Positions 8,942-19,266 of a stretch of 64,000 nucleotides of DNA are shown here, one piece after another. Source of the stretch: AP-15 sp963814865 (GTDB lineage: Bacteria; Pseudomonadota; Alphaproteobacteria; ATCC43930; CGMCC-115725). The notes below the pieces were generated by a model, which did not search any database, was not told the origin of the DNA, and saw only the letters and a list, made by a program, of their open reading frames with translations. How positions within the stretch are numbered: position 1 is the first letter of the stretch; each line of letters begins with the position of its first letter. The position numbers and the translations under genes are program-made. The DNA is taken from NCBI GenBank assembly GCA_963814865.1, contig CAWFEN010000014.1:1426001-1490000 (forward strand), in the 5' to 3' direction.

Positions 8942-10194
8942 GTCCGAACCCTCGCTCCGCCTTTCTGTCGACCGCGCGCGAACGCGGCTATGTCCATCAA
9001 TGCACCGATCTCGAAGCGCTCGACGCCCGCCTGTGCGGCGGCGTCGTCGCCGCCTATGTCGGCTATGACTGCACCGCGGACAGTCTGCATGTCGGCAGCC
9101 TCGTGTCGATCATGCTGCTGCGGCTGCTGCAGCAATGCGGGCACCGGCCGATCGTGCTGATGGGCGGCGGCACGACGCGGATCGGCGATCCCTCCGGCAA
9201 GGACGAGGCGCGCCCGCTGCTCAGCGACACCGAGATCGCCCGCAACCTGGCCGGCATCCGCAAGATCTTCACGCAATTCCTCGATTTCGGCGACGGTCCG
9301 ACCGGCGCCGTCATGGTCGACAATGCCGAATGGCTCGACGAGCTGCGCTACATCCCGCTGCTGCGCGACATCGGCCGGCATTTCTCGGTCAACCGGATGC
9401 TGACCCAGGACAGCGTGCGGCTGCGGCTCGAGCGCGACCAGCCGCTCAGCTTTCTCGAATTCAACTACATGATCCTGCAGGCCTACGATTTCGTCGAACT
9501 GGCGCGGCGTTTCGACTGCGCCTTGCAGATCGGCGGCTCTGACCAGTGGGGCAATATCGTCGGCGGCGTCGATCTGGCGCGCCGCGTCGATGGCCGCACC
9601 TTGTTCGGCCTGACGACGCCGCTGATCACCACCGCCTCGGGCGCCAAGATGGGCAAGAGCGTGGGCGGCGCGGTGTGGCTCAACGCCGAGCGCCTGTCCG
9701 CCTATGATTACTGGCAGTTCTGGCGCAATACCGAGGACGCCGATGTCGGCCGCTTCCTGCGCCTCTTCACCGAATTGCCGCTCGACGAAATCGCCCGCCT
9801 CGAACGGCTCGAAGGCGGCGAAATCAACGAAGCGAAGAAGATCCTCGCCACCGAGGCGACAGCGCTGTGCCACGGCCGCGCCGCGGCCGAAGCCGCCGCC
9901 GAGACGGCGCGCGCCGTTTTCGAGGATGGCGGCAGCGGCAGCGACCTGCCGCAGATCGCGGTGCCGCGCGCTGCGCTGGAACACGGCATCGCGGCCGTCG
10001 AGTTGTTGGTCCGCGCCCGGCTCGCCGCGTCGAACGGCGAGGCACGGCGGCTGATCCGCGGCGGCGGTGCCCGCATCAACGACATCGTGGTCGCCGACGA
10101 GAGCCGCGTCGTATCGCCCGCCGACCTGGGACCGCAAGAAACGGTCAAGCTCAGCGCCGGCCGCAAGCGCCACGCGCTGATCCGCCCCGTTTGA
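8929..10194 (+). CDS. tyrS: Tyrosyl-tRNA synthetase
   Basis: Charges tRNA-Tyr with tyrosine. Class I features are DSLHVGSLVSIM (HIGH equivalent) near residue 46, the tyrosine-site segment QAYDFVELARRFDCALQIGGSDQWGNI near 183-212, and GAKMGKSVGG (KMSKS equivalent) near 240. A C-terminal S4 domain follows (LAASNGEARRLIRGGGARINDIVV). Length 421, normal. ATG 8929 is the only in-frame ATG near the start; the ATG at 8940 is out of frame. It overlaps divergent anmK. Confidence 0.96.
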   Translation: MSPPCPNPRSAFLSTARERGYVHQCTDLEALDARLCGGVVAAYVGYDCTADSLHVGSLVSIMLLRLLQQCGHRPIVLMGGGTTRIGDPSGKDEARPLLSDTEIARNLAGIRKIFTQFLDFGDGPTGAVMVDNAEWLDELRYIPLLRDIGRHFSVNRMLTQDSVRLRLERDQPLSFLEFNYMILQAYDFVELARRFDCALQIGGSDQWGNIVGGVDLARRVDGRTLFGLTTPLITTASGAKMGKSVGGAVWLNAERLSAYDYWQFWRNTEDADVGRFLRLFTELPLDEIARLERLEGGEINEAKKILATEATALCHGRAAAEAAAETARAVFEDGGSGSDLPQIAVPRAALEHGIAAVELLVRARLAASNGEARRLIRGGGARINDIVVADESRVVSPADLGPQETVKLSAGRKRHALIRPV

Positions 10195-10210
10195 TGTACG
10201 ACGCCTGCGC

Positions 10211-13200
10211 GTGGTTTCACCCCCGGAACTGATCGACACCAATTCCTCGCCGGTAGAAAGCGACGGGCCGCCGCTTCCGGCCGATGGGCGGCGGCGCGAC
10301 CTCGGCTTCGCGGCCTGGCATGCGGCGCTCTCGGCGGCCGGGAGCGATCCGGCGGCCGAGGCCGCCCGCGCTTGGAGCGCTTCCCCCGCCGGGCACGCGC
10401 CTGCTCGCCGCGATCTTCGGCAACAGCCCGTTTCTGAGCGGCGCCGCGGTCAGGGAATGGGCGTTCCTGGCCCGGCTCGCCGGCGAAGGCGCCGAGCCGC
10501 TTTTTGCCGAGACCGTCGCCATGGCGGAAATGCCTGGCGATCCCGGCGAAGACACCGCGGCGGTGATGGCGCGCCTGCGCGTCGCCAAGCGCCGCGTCGC
10601 ACTCCTGGCCGCCGCTTCCGAGCTCGCCGGGGCCTGGTCGCTCGAACAGCAGATGAGCGCTCTCAGCCGCTTCGCCGAGGCGGCGCTGACGGCGGCGCTG
10701 CGCCATCTGCTGCGGCAGGCGGCGGGCCGCGGGACGATCGCCGTCGCCGCGGCGGACGAGCCGGAGCGCGACTGCGGGCTTTTCGTCATCGGCATGGGCA
10801 AGCTCGGCGGGTACGAGCTCAATTATTCGAGCGATATCGACCTGATCCTGCTGTACGATTCGAGCCGCGCGCGAGTGGCCGCGCGGGACGGCCCCCAGCC
10901 TTTTTTTGTCCGGCTCACCCGCAATCTCGTGCGCATTCTCGGGGAGCGGACCGGCGACGGCTACGTCTTCCGCACCGATTTGCGGCTGCGTCCCGATCCG
11001 GCCTCGACGCCGCCGGCAATGTCGGTCGCCGCGGCCCTCGCCTACTATGAAAGCGTCGGCCAGAACTGGGAGCGGGCGGCACTGATCAAGGCCCGCCCGG
11101 TCGCCGGCGACCGGGTTGCGGCAGAATGCTTTGTGCGCGAGCTGCAGCCGTTCATCTGGCGGAAAAACCTCGATTTCGCGGCGATCCAGGACATCCACTC
11201 GATCAAGCGGCAGATCAACGCGCAGCACGGCGGCGCGCGCATCGCCGTCGAGGGCCACAATATCAAGACCGGCCGCGGCGGCATCCGCGAGATCGAATTT
11301 TTCGCCCAGACGCAGCAGCTGATCTGGGGCGGGCGGATGCGCGAGCTGCGCGTCGCGCCGACCTGCGAGGCGTTGCGCCGCCTCGCCGACGCCGGCCGCA
11401 TCGATCGCCAGGCCGCGGCCGAACTGGTTGACGATTACCGCTTTCTGCGCCGGCTCGAGCACCGCCTGCAGATGGTTGAGGATGCGCAGACCCACACGCT
11501 GCCCGCCGACCGCGCCGGCATCGAACACATCGCCATCTTTCTCGGCTACCGGCAGACGGACGCCTTCGTCGCCGACCTCACCGCCCGGCTCGGCTCGGTC
11601 GAGCGGCATTATGCCGAGCTGTTCGAGCAGGCGCCGAGCCTCGCCGGTCCCGGCAACCTCGTCTTTACCGGCTTCGAGGATGACCGCGAGACGTTGGAAA
11701 CGCTGTCGCGGCTGGGCTTTGCCGACCCGGCCGACGTCTCGGCGCTGGTGCGCGGCTGGCATCACGGCCGGCTGCGCGCGACGCGGAGCCAGCGGGCACG
11801 CGAAATCCTGACCGAGCTGGTTCCTGAATTATTGCGGATTTTCGGGGCGACGCCGCATCCCGACGCGGCGCTGCGGCGCTTCGATCGGTTCCTGTCGCAT
11901 TTGCCGGCGGGGGTGCAGCTGTTCTCGCTGTTCTACGCCAATCCCGGCCTGCTGGCGCTGGTCGCCGATGTCATGGCCGGAGCGCCGCGCCTGGCCGAGC
12001 ATCTGGCGCAGCGGCCCGCCCTGCTCGATCCCGTCCTGGCCGAAGGGTTCTTTGCGGCGCCGCCCGATCGCTCAGCACTCGCCGCCGAGCTTTGCCAGGT
12101 GCTCGCCGGGGCGCGCGATTTCGAGGACACGCTCGACACGGTGCGGCGCTGGGCCGGCGAGCGGCGGTTTCAGATCGGGATCCAGCTGCTGCGCCGCGCC
12201 CTCGACGGCGCCCAGGCCGGGACGGCGCTCGCCGATATTGCCGAAACCACGCTCGCGGCACTCGTCCCGGCGGTCGAGGCGGAGTTCGCGCAACGCCACG
12301 GGCGGGTGCCGGGCGGCGCTTTCGCGGTGATCGGGATGGGGCGCCTCGGCAGCCGGGAAATGACGCTCGCCTCGGATCTCGACCTGATCCTGATCTATGA
12401 CGCTCCGCCCGGCAGCGAGATGTCGGACGGGGAACATCCGCTGCCGGTCGCTGCCTATTACGCGCGATTGAGCCAGCGGCTGATCGGCGCCATCACCGCG
12501 CCTACGGCCGAGGGCCGGCTCTACGAGGTCGACATGCGGCTGCGGCCTTCGGGCGCCTCGGGGCCGATCGCGTCGAGCCTCGCCGGCTTCGGCCGCTACC
12601 AGCGGGAAGCCGCGTGGAGCTGGGAGCATATGGCACTGACCCGGGCGCGCCCGGTCGCCGGCGACGCGACGCTCAGCCGGCGGATCGGCGAGACGATCGA
12701 CGCGGTGCTGCGCCTGCCGCGCGACCCGCGACGCCTGTTGATCGATGTCGCCGAGATGCGCCGCCGCATCGCCGGCGAAAACCCCGATCCGTCGCCCTGG
12801 GACCTCAGGAACCGGCGCGGCGGGCTGATCGACCTCGAATTCATCGTGCAATACCTGATATTGCGCGAGGCCGCGTCGTCGCCGCAAGTCTTGCACCGCG
12901 GCACCGCCGATGCGCTGCGGGCGCTCGGCGCGGCGGGGGTGTTGCCGAAGCCGGCAATGCAAGACCTGTCGCGGGCGCTGGCGCTGCTGCGTCACGTGCA
13001 GGCGCTGCTGACCCTGATCAATGTGCGGCCGGCCGGCGTGGACGAGTTCCCCGAGCCCGACGCCGCCACCCTCGCACGGGGTGCCGGTGCTGTTGACTTC
13101 GCCGATCTCGACGCAGATATCACTGCCGCCGCCGGCCGCGTTCTCGGCTGGTACGAGCGCCTGATCGAAGAGCCGGCGCGCCGGGCTCTGCACGAGGCGG

Positions 13201-13229
13201 CTAAAACGACAGGAGACAGCGCGTCATGA
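10211..13229 (+). CDS. glnE: Bifunctional glutamine synthetase adenylyltransferase/deadenylase, N-terminal frameshift
   Basis: Adds AMP to and removes it from glutamine synthetase in response to PII, setting ammonium assimilation. It has two nucleotidyltransferase domains with the GMGxLGxxExxxxSDxDLxLxYD signature: the first at GMGKLGGYELNYSSDIDLILLYD (about 10793), the second at GMGRLGSREMTLASDLDLILIYD (about 12330), each followed by a helical GlnD-type domain. The long open frame starts at 10284. Its first 35 residues are atypical, whereas frame 10211 gives a GlnE-like start (DLGFAAWHAALSAAGSDPAAEAARAW). The frames must join near 10380-10395 in a C-rich run, so a one-base indel is likely. 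Its stop overlaps the peroxiredoxin start (ATGA). Confidence 0.93.
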
Positions 13230-13690
13230 GCGTCGAGCTTGGCAACACGGCCCCGGATTTCACGTTGCCCACCGACGGCAACGGCAGCGTCACGCTCTCG
13301 AAGCTCGCGGGCCGAAAGGTCGTGCTCTATTTCTACCCCAAGGACGACACCTCGGGCTGCACCGCCGAGGCTTGCGGTTTTCGCGATGCCTCACCCGACT
13401 ACAGCGGCGCGGACGCGGTGGTGATCGGCGTTTCCAAGGATTCGGTCGCCTCGCACGACAAGTTCAAGAAAAAGCACGCCCTCCCGTTCATTCTCGCCGC
13501 CGATGTCGACGGCGAAGTCTGTGAAAAATACGGAGCCTGGGTCGAGAAGAGCATGTACGGCCGGAAATACATGGGCATCGAGCGCTGCACCTTTCTGATC
13601 GACAAGGCCGGGACCGTGCGCGGCGTCTGGCACAAGGTCAGGGTGCCGGGCCACGTCGCCGAGGTATTGCAGGCGGCGGCCGCGCTCTGA
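13226..13690 (+). CDS. bcp: Thiol peroxidase of the BCP/PrxQ type
   Basis: Reduces hydrogen and organic peroxides with thioredoxin electrons in the cytoplasm. The 154-residue thioredoxin-fold protein has YFYPKDDTSGCTAEACGFRD with the peroxidatic Cys (about C45) and a resolving Cys five residues later, the typical PrxQ spacing, and GIERCTFLIDKAG further on. The ATG overlaps the glnE stop by four bases, so translation is probably coupled. Confidence 0.94.
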   Translation: MSVELGNTAPDFTLPTDGNGSVTLSKLAGRKVVLYFYPKDDTSGCTAEACGFRDASPDYSGADAVVIGVSKDSVASHDKFKKKHALPFILAADVDGEVCEKYGAWVEKSMYGRKYMGIERCTFLIDKAGTVRGVWHKVRVPGHVAEVLQAAAAL

Positions 13691-13716
13691 CCGCCCCGGC
13701 ATCCCGTCGAACCACC

Positions 13717-14520
13717 TTGACCGCCGGCGCGGCCGCGATCCTCGCCGCGTCCGACCCGGCGGCGAAGGTCTCGGCCAGCCGCGCGCTGGGCAAAATCTGG
13801 CGGGAGGGCGCGATCGCCGTCGGCGACAGCTCGCCGCCGCGGCACCCGGCCCGGCCGCCCCGCCCGACGCTGCGCCCGCCCAGGGAAATGCCCAAGCGCC
13901 GCGCCTTCGGTGCGCCGGCCGGACGGATCGCACTCCTTCACGCGCTCGCCCATATCGAGCTCAACGCCATCGATCTCGCCTGGGACATCGTTGCCCGCTT
14001 CTGTGGCGAGGCCCTGCCGCGCGCCTTCTTCGACGATTGGGTCGGCGTCGCCGCCGAGGAGGCTGGCCATTTCGAGCTGCTGGCGCGGCGTCTCGCGGAT
14101 TTCGGCGCCGCCTACGGCGATTTGCCCGCGCATGACGGGCTGTGGGAAGCGGCGTCGGCGACGGCCGACGATCTGCTGGCGCGGCTCGCGATCGTGCCGC
14201 TCGTGCTCGAGGCGCGCGGGCTCGATGTGACGCCGCAGATGGCGGCAAAGCTCGATCGCGCCGGCGATGCGCAAAGCGCGGCAATCCTGCGCCGCATCTA
14301 CGATGACGAGATCGGTCATGTCGCCATCGGGATGCGCTGGTTCGACCGGCTCTGCCGCGTGCGCGGCTTGGTTCCCGAAGCGGTGTTCGGCGAGCGCGTC
14401 CGGCGCTGCTTCAAGGGCGATCTGAAACCGCCCTTCAACCACGCGGCGCGTGCCGCCGCCGGCCTGCCCCGCCGCTTCTACGAGCCCCTCTCGGCGATCG
14501 AAGATCGCGGCCCGGGTTGA
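13717..14520 (+). CDS. DUF455 ferritin-like protein
   Basis: A 267-residue helical protein of a family with a ferritin-like four-helix core. The metal-ligand pattern is visible as ALAHIELNAIDLAWD (about residue 82), VAAEEAGHFELLARR (about 110) and IYDDEIGHVAIGMRWF (about 192), consistent with a di-iron site. The cellular role is not established; oxidation of a tRNA or small molecule has been considered for relatives but nothing here decides it. The start is TTG 13717, since no ATG or GTG fits. The frame is open back into the end of bcp, so coupled re-initiation is possible. Confidence 0.85.
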   Translation: MTAGAAAILAASDPAAKVSASRALGKIWREGAIAVGDSSPPRHPARPPRPTLRPPREMPKRRAFGAPAGRIALLHALAHIELNAIDLAWDIVARFCGEALPRAFFDDWVGVAAEEAGHFELLARRLADFGAAYGDLPAHDGLWEAASATADDLLARLAIVPLVLEARGLDVTPQMAAKLDRAGDAQSAAILRRIYDDEIGHVAIGMRWFDRLCRVRGLVPEAVFGERVRRCFKGDLKPPFNHAARAAAGLPRRFYEPLSAIEDRGPG

Positions 14521-14534
14521 TCAGGACGAACTGA

Positions 14535-15713
14535 TCAGGACAACGGATGCGCCGCCGCGGGCTCATGCGACGGCAATTGTCCGGGGGCTGCCCCGGGGCG
14601 CTGCTCGGCCTCGGCGTGGATGATTCGGGCAAGCTCCGGCTGGCGTCCGAGCAATTCGCGGAAATCGACGATGTCGAGGCCGAGCAAGGTGCAGCGCCGC
14701 TCCGCGACGATCGTCGCATTGCGCGGACCGCCGGTCAGCAGCGCGACCTCGCCGAAAAACGCTCCCGGCCCGAGACGGACCGGCTGCGGCCTTACCCGGA
14801 CCTCGACCTCGCCCGCGGCGACGAAATACATGCAGTCGCCGGGCTCGCCGCGCCGCACGATGACGGCGCCGGGCGGGTAATCGCGCGGCCGCAACAGCCG
14901 CGCCACCTCGGCGATGACCGGGGCGCCGACATCGCGGAAGAACGGCACCTTGGCAACGAGATCCCAGGTGCGAAGAAACTCGCGCCGCCGCGTCTCCTCG
15001 GCAAAGCCCGTCGCCAGAATGCCGGCCCACAAGGCGAAAACCAGGATGCCGCTGACCATGACGACCCCGCTCAATATGCGCCCGAGCAGGGTCAGCGGGA
15101 TGACGTCGCCATAGCCGGTGGTCGTCAGGGTCACGATCGCCCACCACAGCGCCGCCGGGACCGAGCCGAAGATTTCGGGCTGGGTGCCGCGCTCGAGCAG
15201 ATAGGCGAGGCTTGCCGCCAACAGGAGGACGATGCTGAAGACCAGCAATACCGCGAGCAGCGCATGCCGGGCGCGGCTGATCACCCGGCCCAACCCGGCG
15301 AGGCCGGGGGCGTAGCGGACGAGCTTGAACACCCAGATGAAGCCGAGCAGGCTCGCGAAGCGCGGGCTGAACAGGAAGTAGAGGACGCCCGGGAGCGCGC
15401 CGAGGAAATCGAACACGCCGCCGATCGAGACCGCCCAGGCAAGCCGTGCCCGGACCGCGCCGCGATGCGCCGCACCCGGCGCCCCCGGCGCCGCAGCCAG
15501 GCGAATCAGGTATTCGGCAAAGAAGAACGCAGAGGCGAGCTGGAACCCGCCATCGAGCGCCGCGCTGTGGGCCTGCCGCCACAAGGGCTCGGTATCGGCG
15601 AGCATGATCGCGACTCCGGTGGCGACCATCGCATGGTGCACGACGCGAAACACCCGCGCCGCAGCGCCAGGGGTTTCGGGCTGCAGGAGCCGGTAGAGGA
15701 GCTCGCAGTTCAT
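14535..15713 (-). CDS. Cyclic-nucleotide-gated potassium channel (MlotiK1 type)
   Basis: An inner-membrane K+ channel with six helices and a cytoplasmic cyclic-nucleotide-binding domain. Helices S1-S4 lie at about residues 25-165, the selectivity filter is TTTGYGD at 197-203, and S6 ends near 240. The binding domain (about 255-370) has the phosphate-binding cassette as GPGAFFGEVALLTGGPRNATI. The S4 segment has few arginines (FKLVRYAPGLAGLGRVISRARH), as in bacterial CNG channels gated mainly by ligand. Length 392 against about 355 for MlotiK1, the extra being the C-terminal tail. Divergent from the next gene. Confidence 0.88.
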   Translation of the reverse strand: MNCELLYRLLQPETPGAAARVFRVVHHAMVATGVAIMLADTEPLWRQAHSAALDGGFQLASAFFFAEYLIRLAAAPGAPGAAHRGAVRARLAWAVSIGGVFDFLGALPGVLYFLFSPRFASLLGFIWVFKLVRYAPGLAGLGRVISRARHALLAVLLVFSIVLLLAASLAYLLERGTQPEIFGSVPAALWWAIVTLTTTGYGDVIPLTLLGRILSGVVMVSGILVFALWAGILATGFAEETRRREFLRTWDLVAKVPFFRDVGAPVIAEVARLLRPRDYPPGAVIVRRGEPGDCMYFVAAGEVEVRVRPQPVRLGPGAFFGEVALLTGGPRNATIVAERRCTLLGLDIVDFRELLGRQPELARIIHAEAEQRPGAAPGQLPSHEPAAAHPLS

Positions 15714-15775
15714 GCGCGATTGTAAAGGCGCCGCGCTGTTTCCTGCGAGCGGCGAATCCTGTTATAGGGGGCGCG

Positions 15776-17724
15776 GTGGCGATTTTACCGAACAATCGGC
15801 GGGCACTTCTGGCCTTCCTCCATGACGTGATCATGGCGGCGCTGTCGCTCGTCGCTGCCCTCTATTTGCGGATCGGCGGCGACATCGTCGGCTACCAGCC
15901 GCACCTGACCGCCGTCTATGTCGTCGGCTTCGCGATGATTGCGGCGGTCGTGTTTCTGGTGACCGGCCTTTACCGCGGCATCTGGCGTTATGCCTCGCTC
16001 CCCGATCTGTTCAACATTACCCGCGCGGTGAGCCTGACGATCGTCGTCTTTCTGCCGGTCATGTTCGTCCTGACCCGGCTCGAGGCGCTGCCGCGCTCGA
16101 CCCTGCTGATCGACTGGTTCGTGCTGATCGCCCTGCTGGGCGCGCCGCGCCTGGCCTATCGGCTGTTCAAGGATCGCGGCCTCGACCACATTCTCGAACG
16201 CGCCAGGCGCCGCAGCGTGCCGGTGCTGCTGATCAGCGCCAAGGACGGAGCCGATACCTTCATCCGCGAGATGACGCGCGATCCGCGCGCGCTCTATCGC
16301 GTCGTCGGGGTCCTCGCCGATACGCCGTCGCGCGTCGGCCGCGAGATTTATCGGGTGCCGGTGCTCGGCACGATCGCCGAGCTCGAGGCCGTGGTCGCCG
16401 CGCTCGATCGCCGCGGCCGGCGCCCGCAAAAGCTGATCGTCACCGGGCAAAGCCTGCCCGGCGCGCAGGTGCGCGGATTGCTCGACCGGGCGGATGCCCT
16501 CGCCATCCCGCTGGCGCGCCTGCCGAAGCTCACCGATTTTCAGCGCAACCTCGACAATCCCCAGCACGCGATCGAGCCGATCGCGCTCGAGGACCTGCTC
16601 GGCCGGCCGCAGGCGGTGCTCGACCGCGACGGGATGGCGCGTCTCGTGCGCGGCCGCCGCGTGCTCGTCACCGGCGCCGGGGGGACGATCGGCGCCGAGC
16701 TCGCCCGCCAGATCGCGGCCCTTTCGCCCGGCCGCCTCGCGCTGTCGACAATGGCGAGTTCGCCCTCTACGCGATCGACATCGAGCTGCAGGAGCGCTTT
16801 CCCGGCGTGCGCCACCTGCCGCTGCTGCGCGACGTGCGCGAGCGCGCGCAGGTCGACGAAGTCATCGCCGCCGAGAAGCCCGAGATCGTGTTCCACGCGG
16901 CGGCGCTGAAGCACCTGCCGATGGTCGAGGCCAACCCCAACGAGGGGGTGCTGACCAATATTGTCGGTACTCGCAACGTCGCCGAGGCGGCGCGCGCCTT
17001 CGGCGTGTCGTTGGTGGTCATGATCTCGACCGACAAGGCGGTCAACCCGACCAGCGTGATGGGCGCGACCAAGCGCGTCGCCGAGAGCTTCTGCCAGGCG
17101 CTCGACCTCCACGAGGCGCGGCGCCGGGCGCCGATCGAGCCCGGCACCCGCTACGTCACCGTGCGCTTCGGCAACGTGCTCGGCTCGACCGGGTCGGTGG
17201 TGCCGCTGTTCGCGCGCCAGCTCGCCGCCGGCGGGCCGCTGACCGTCACCCATCCCGAGGTCACGCGGTTTTTCATGACGGTGCGCGAGGCGGTCGAGCT
17301 GGTGCTGCAGGCCTCGGCGCTGATGCCCGGTCCGGCGGAACCCGAAGCGCGCGGCAAGATCTTCGTCCTCGACATGGGCGAGCCGGTCAGGATCGTCGAT
17401 CTGGCGCAGCAGATGATCCGCCTCGCCGGGCTGCGCCCCGGCCGCGACATCGCCATCGAGTTCATCGGGTTGCGCCCGGGCGAAAAGCTCAACGAGGAGC
17501 TGTTTCACGCGGCCGAGCCGCCGATGCCGACGGCGAACCCGGCGATCCGCCTCGCGGCGCCGCGCACGGCCGACTATGCGCTGCTCGCCCGCGCGATCGA
17601 TGAAATCGAGGAAAACGCCCGCGCCCGACGCGAAGAACGGGTGCTCCAGCTCCTCGCGCGGCTGGTGCCGGAATACCGCCGCAGCGCTCCCGGCCCCGGC
17701 GCGGCCGCCGCATCGGGAGGGTGA
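15776..17724 (+). pseudogene. Membrane-bound nucleotide-sugar epimerase/dehydratase (CapD/WbpM/FlaA1 type), split by a frameshift
   Basis: The first step in making deoxy- or amino-sugars for surface polysaccharide: a UDP-sugar 4,6-dehydratase or C5-epimerase. Four N-terminal membrane helices span about residues 8-125. A nucleotide-binding domain follows, then the SDR domain with VTGAGGTIGAELARQI. The frame breaks at about 16738 and resumes one base over as DNGEFALYAIDIEL, followed by IVFHAAALKHLPMVEANP, MISTDKAVNPTSVMGATKR (reduced-core active-site region) and FGNVLGSTGSVVPLF to the stop at 17724. The joined protein is about 648 residues, normal. GTG 15776 has TAGGGGG upstream. Both parts are undamaged, so an assembly indel is plausible. 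No other capsule genes adjoin it. Confidence 0.87.
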
Positions 17725-17825
17725 TCCGCGCCTCCTCCACCCCGCACCGGCCTACCCCTTAGGATGGAGAATTTGACCGGCGCGGTGGCAGCACGCACAG
17801 GCGCTGACCCTGCCCATTGACGATC

Positions 17826-19238
17826 ATGGACAGATCTTCTGATCGCGGGCATGATCCCGAAGCCATGAAGACGCGCCGGCAGATCGGTGTCGGGTGGCGG
17901 CGGCAGGTGCCGCTCGATGCCCAGGCCGAGTGGAAGGCGCCGGCGAACCGGCCCGATCCGGTCGAGATCCTGATCAAGCAGGGCGAGAGCCGGATCCAGG
18001 AGCTGCTCCCGGTGCGCTATCAGCGGATGCAGACCGATCCGTTCGCCTTTCTGCGCGGTGCCGCGGCGGTCATGGCGGCCGACCTCGCTTCCGTTCCGGC
18101 CACCGGTCTGCGCCTGCAATCATGCGGCGACTGTCATCTCGCCAATTTCGGCGCCTATGCGACGCCCGAAGGCACGCCGGTCTTCGACATCAACGATTTC
18201 GACGAGACTTTGCCGGCCCCTTTCGAGTGGGATGTGAAGCGTCTGGCTGCGAGCCTGGCCGTGGCCGGGCGGGTCGCCCAGATGTCGGAGCGGGATTGCC
18301 GGCGTCTCGCTCGCATGGCGGTGTCGAGCTATCGCGAGCACATCGCGCATCTGGCCGGATTGCCGCCGCTCGAGGCCTGGAGCCAGCGCATCGACCTGAC
18401 GGCAGCGATCGCCGGGATCGAGGCCGGCAAGATCCGGCGCGGGCTGAAGAAACGTCTCGACGCCGCGCTCGCGGGCGGGGCAGCGCATTACGGCCTGGTG
18501 CAAAAGACCAGCCACGGCTGGCGCATCAGGGACAAGCCGCCGCTGGTGCGCCATTTGAGCGCCCACGAGCTCGATGCGCACAAGGCGTTCGCGTCCTACG
18601 CCAAATCACTGCAGGAAGACCGGCGCGTGCTGGTGCAGCGCTACCATCTGCGCGACATCGCCTTCAAAGTCGTGGGGGTCGGCAGCGTCGGCACGTTCTG
18701 CGCGATCGGGCTGTTCATGTCGGACGGCGATGCACCGCTGCTGCTCCAGATCAAGGAGGCGCAGCAATCGGTTCTCGCCCCCTTTGCCGGGGCCTCGGAC
18801 TATGCCGATCACGGCGAGCGGGTGGTCGTCGGCCAGCACATGCTGCAGGCCGCAACCGACGTCTTCCTCGGCTGGACCCCGGTTCCGCTCGATGGGCGAT
18901 GCTTCTATGTCCGCAGGCTGAAGGATTCGCGGCTCGCCGATATCGGCACTCGGCTCGAATCGGCATTGCCCTTCTACGCCGCGCTGTGCGGCCGCACCCT
19001 GGCGCGCGCCCATGCCCGGGCCGGCGACGCGGCCGCGGTATCGGCCTATATGGGCGAGGGCACCGAATTCGACAAAGCGATCGCGAAATTCGCCATGGCC
19101 TATGCCGATCAGACGGAGCGTGACTGGCGCGCTTTTCTCGATGCGATCAACGCAGGACGGATCAGCGCCGCTGCCGCTCGGCCCCAAATTCGACGCCAAC
19201 ATCCGCGCCGGGCTGGTCCGGAATCCAAGGTTGGGTGA
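17826..19238 (+). CDS. DUF2252 family protein
   Basis: About 470 residues, cytoplasmic, of a family related in fold to aminoglycoside-phosphotransferase-like kinases. Characteristic segments are LQSCGDCHLANFGAYATPEG near residue 100, VFDINDFDETLPAPFEWDVKRLAASL near 120, and VVGVGSVGTFCAIGLFM near 285. No activity has been assigned to the family. An in-frame TTG at 17817 is a possible earlier start; ATG 17826 is preferred. It ends 28 bases before the convergent ligase gene. Confidence 0.85.
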   Translation: MDRSSDRGHDPEAMKTRRQIGVGWRRQVPLDAQAEWKAPANRPDPVEILIKQGESRIQELLPVRYQRMQTDPFAFLRGAAAVMAADLASVPATGLRLQSCGDCHLANFGAYATPEGTPVFDINDFDETLPAPFEWDVKRLAASLAVAGRVAQMSERDCRRLARMAVSSYREHIAHLAGLPPLEAWSQRIDLTAAIAGIEAGKIRRGLKKRLDAALAGGAAHYGLVQKTSHGWRIRDKPPLVRHLSAHELDAHKAFASYAKSLQEDRRVLVQRYHLRDIAFKVVGVGSVGTFCAIGLFMSDGDAPLLLQIKEAQQSVLAPFAGASDYADHGERVVVGQHMLQAATDVFLGWTPVPLDGRCFYVRRLKDSRLADIGTRLESALPFYAALCGRTLARAHARAGDAAAVSAYMGEGTEFDKAIAKFAMAYADQTERDWRAFLDAINAGRISAAAARPQIRRQHPRRAGPESKVG

Positions 19239-19266
19239 TGCAGCGTATCCGCAAAGCGCGATCCGG

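Noticed and set aside
12300..12420. Internal duplication in glnE as a rearrangement
   Set aside because: The two SDxDLxLxYD domains are the normal adenylyl-transferase and adenylyl-removase halves of GlnE.
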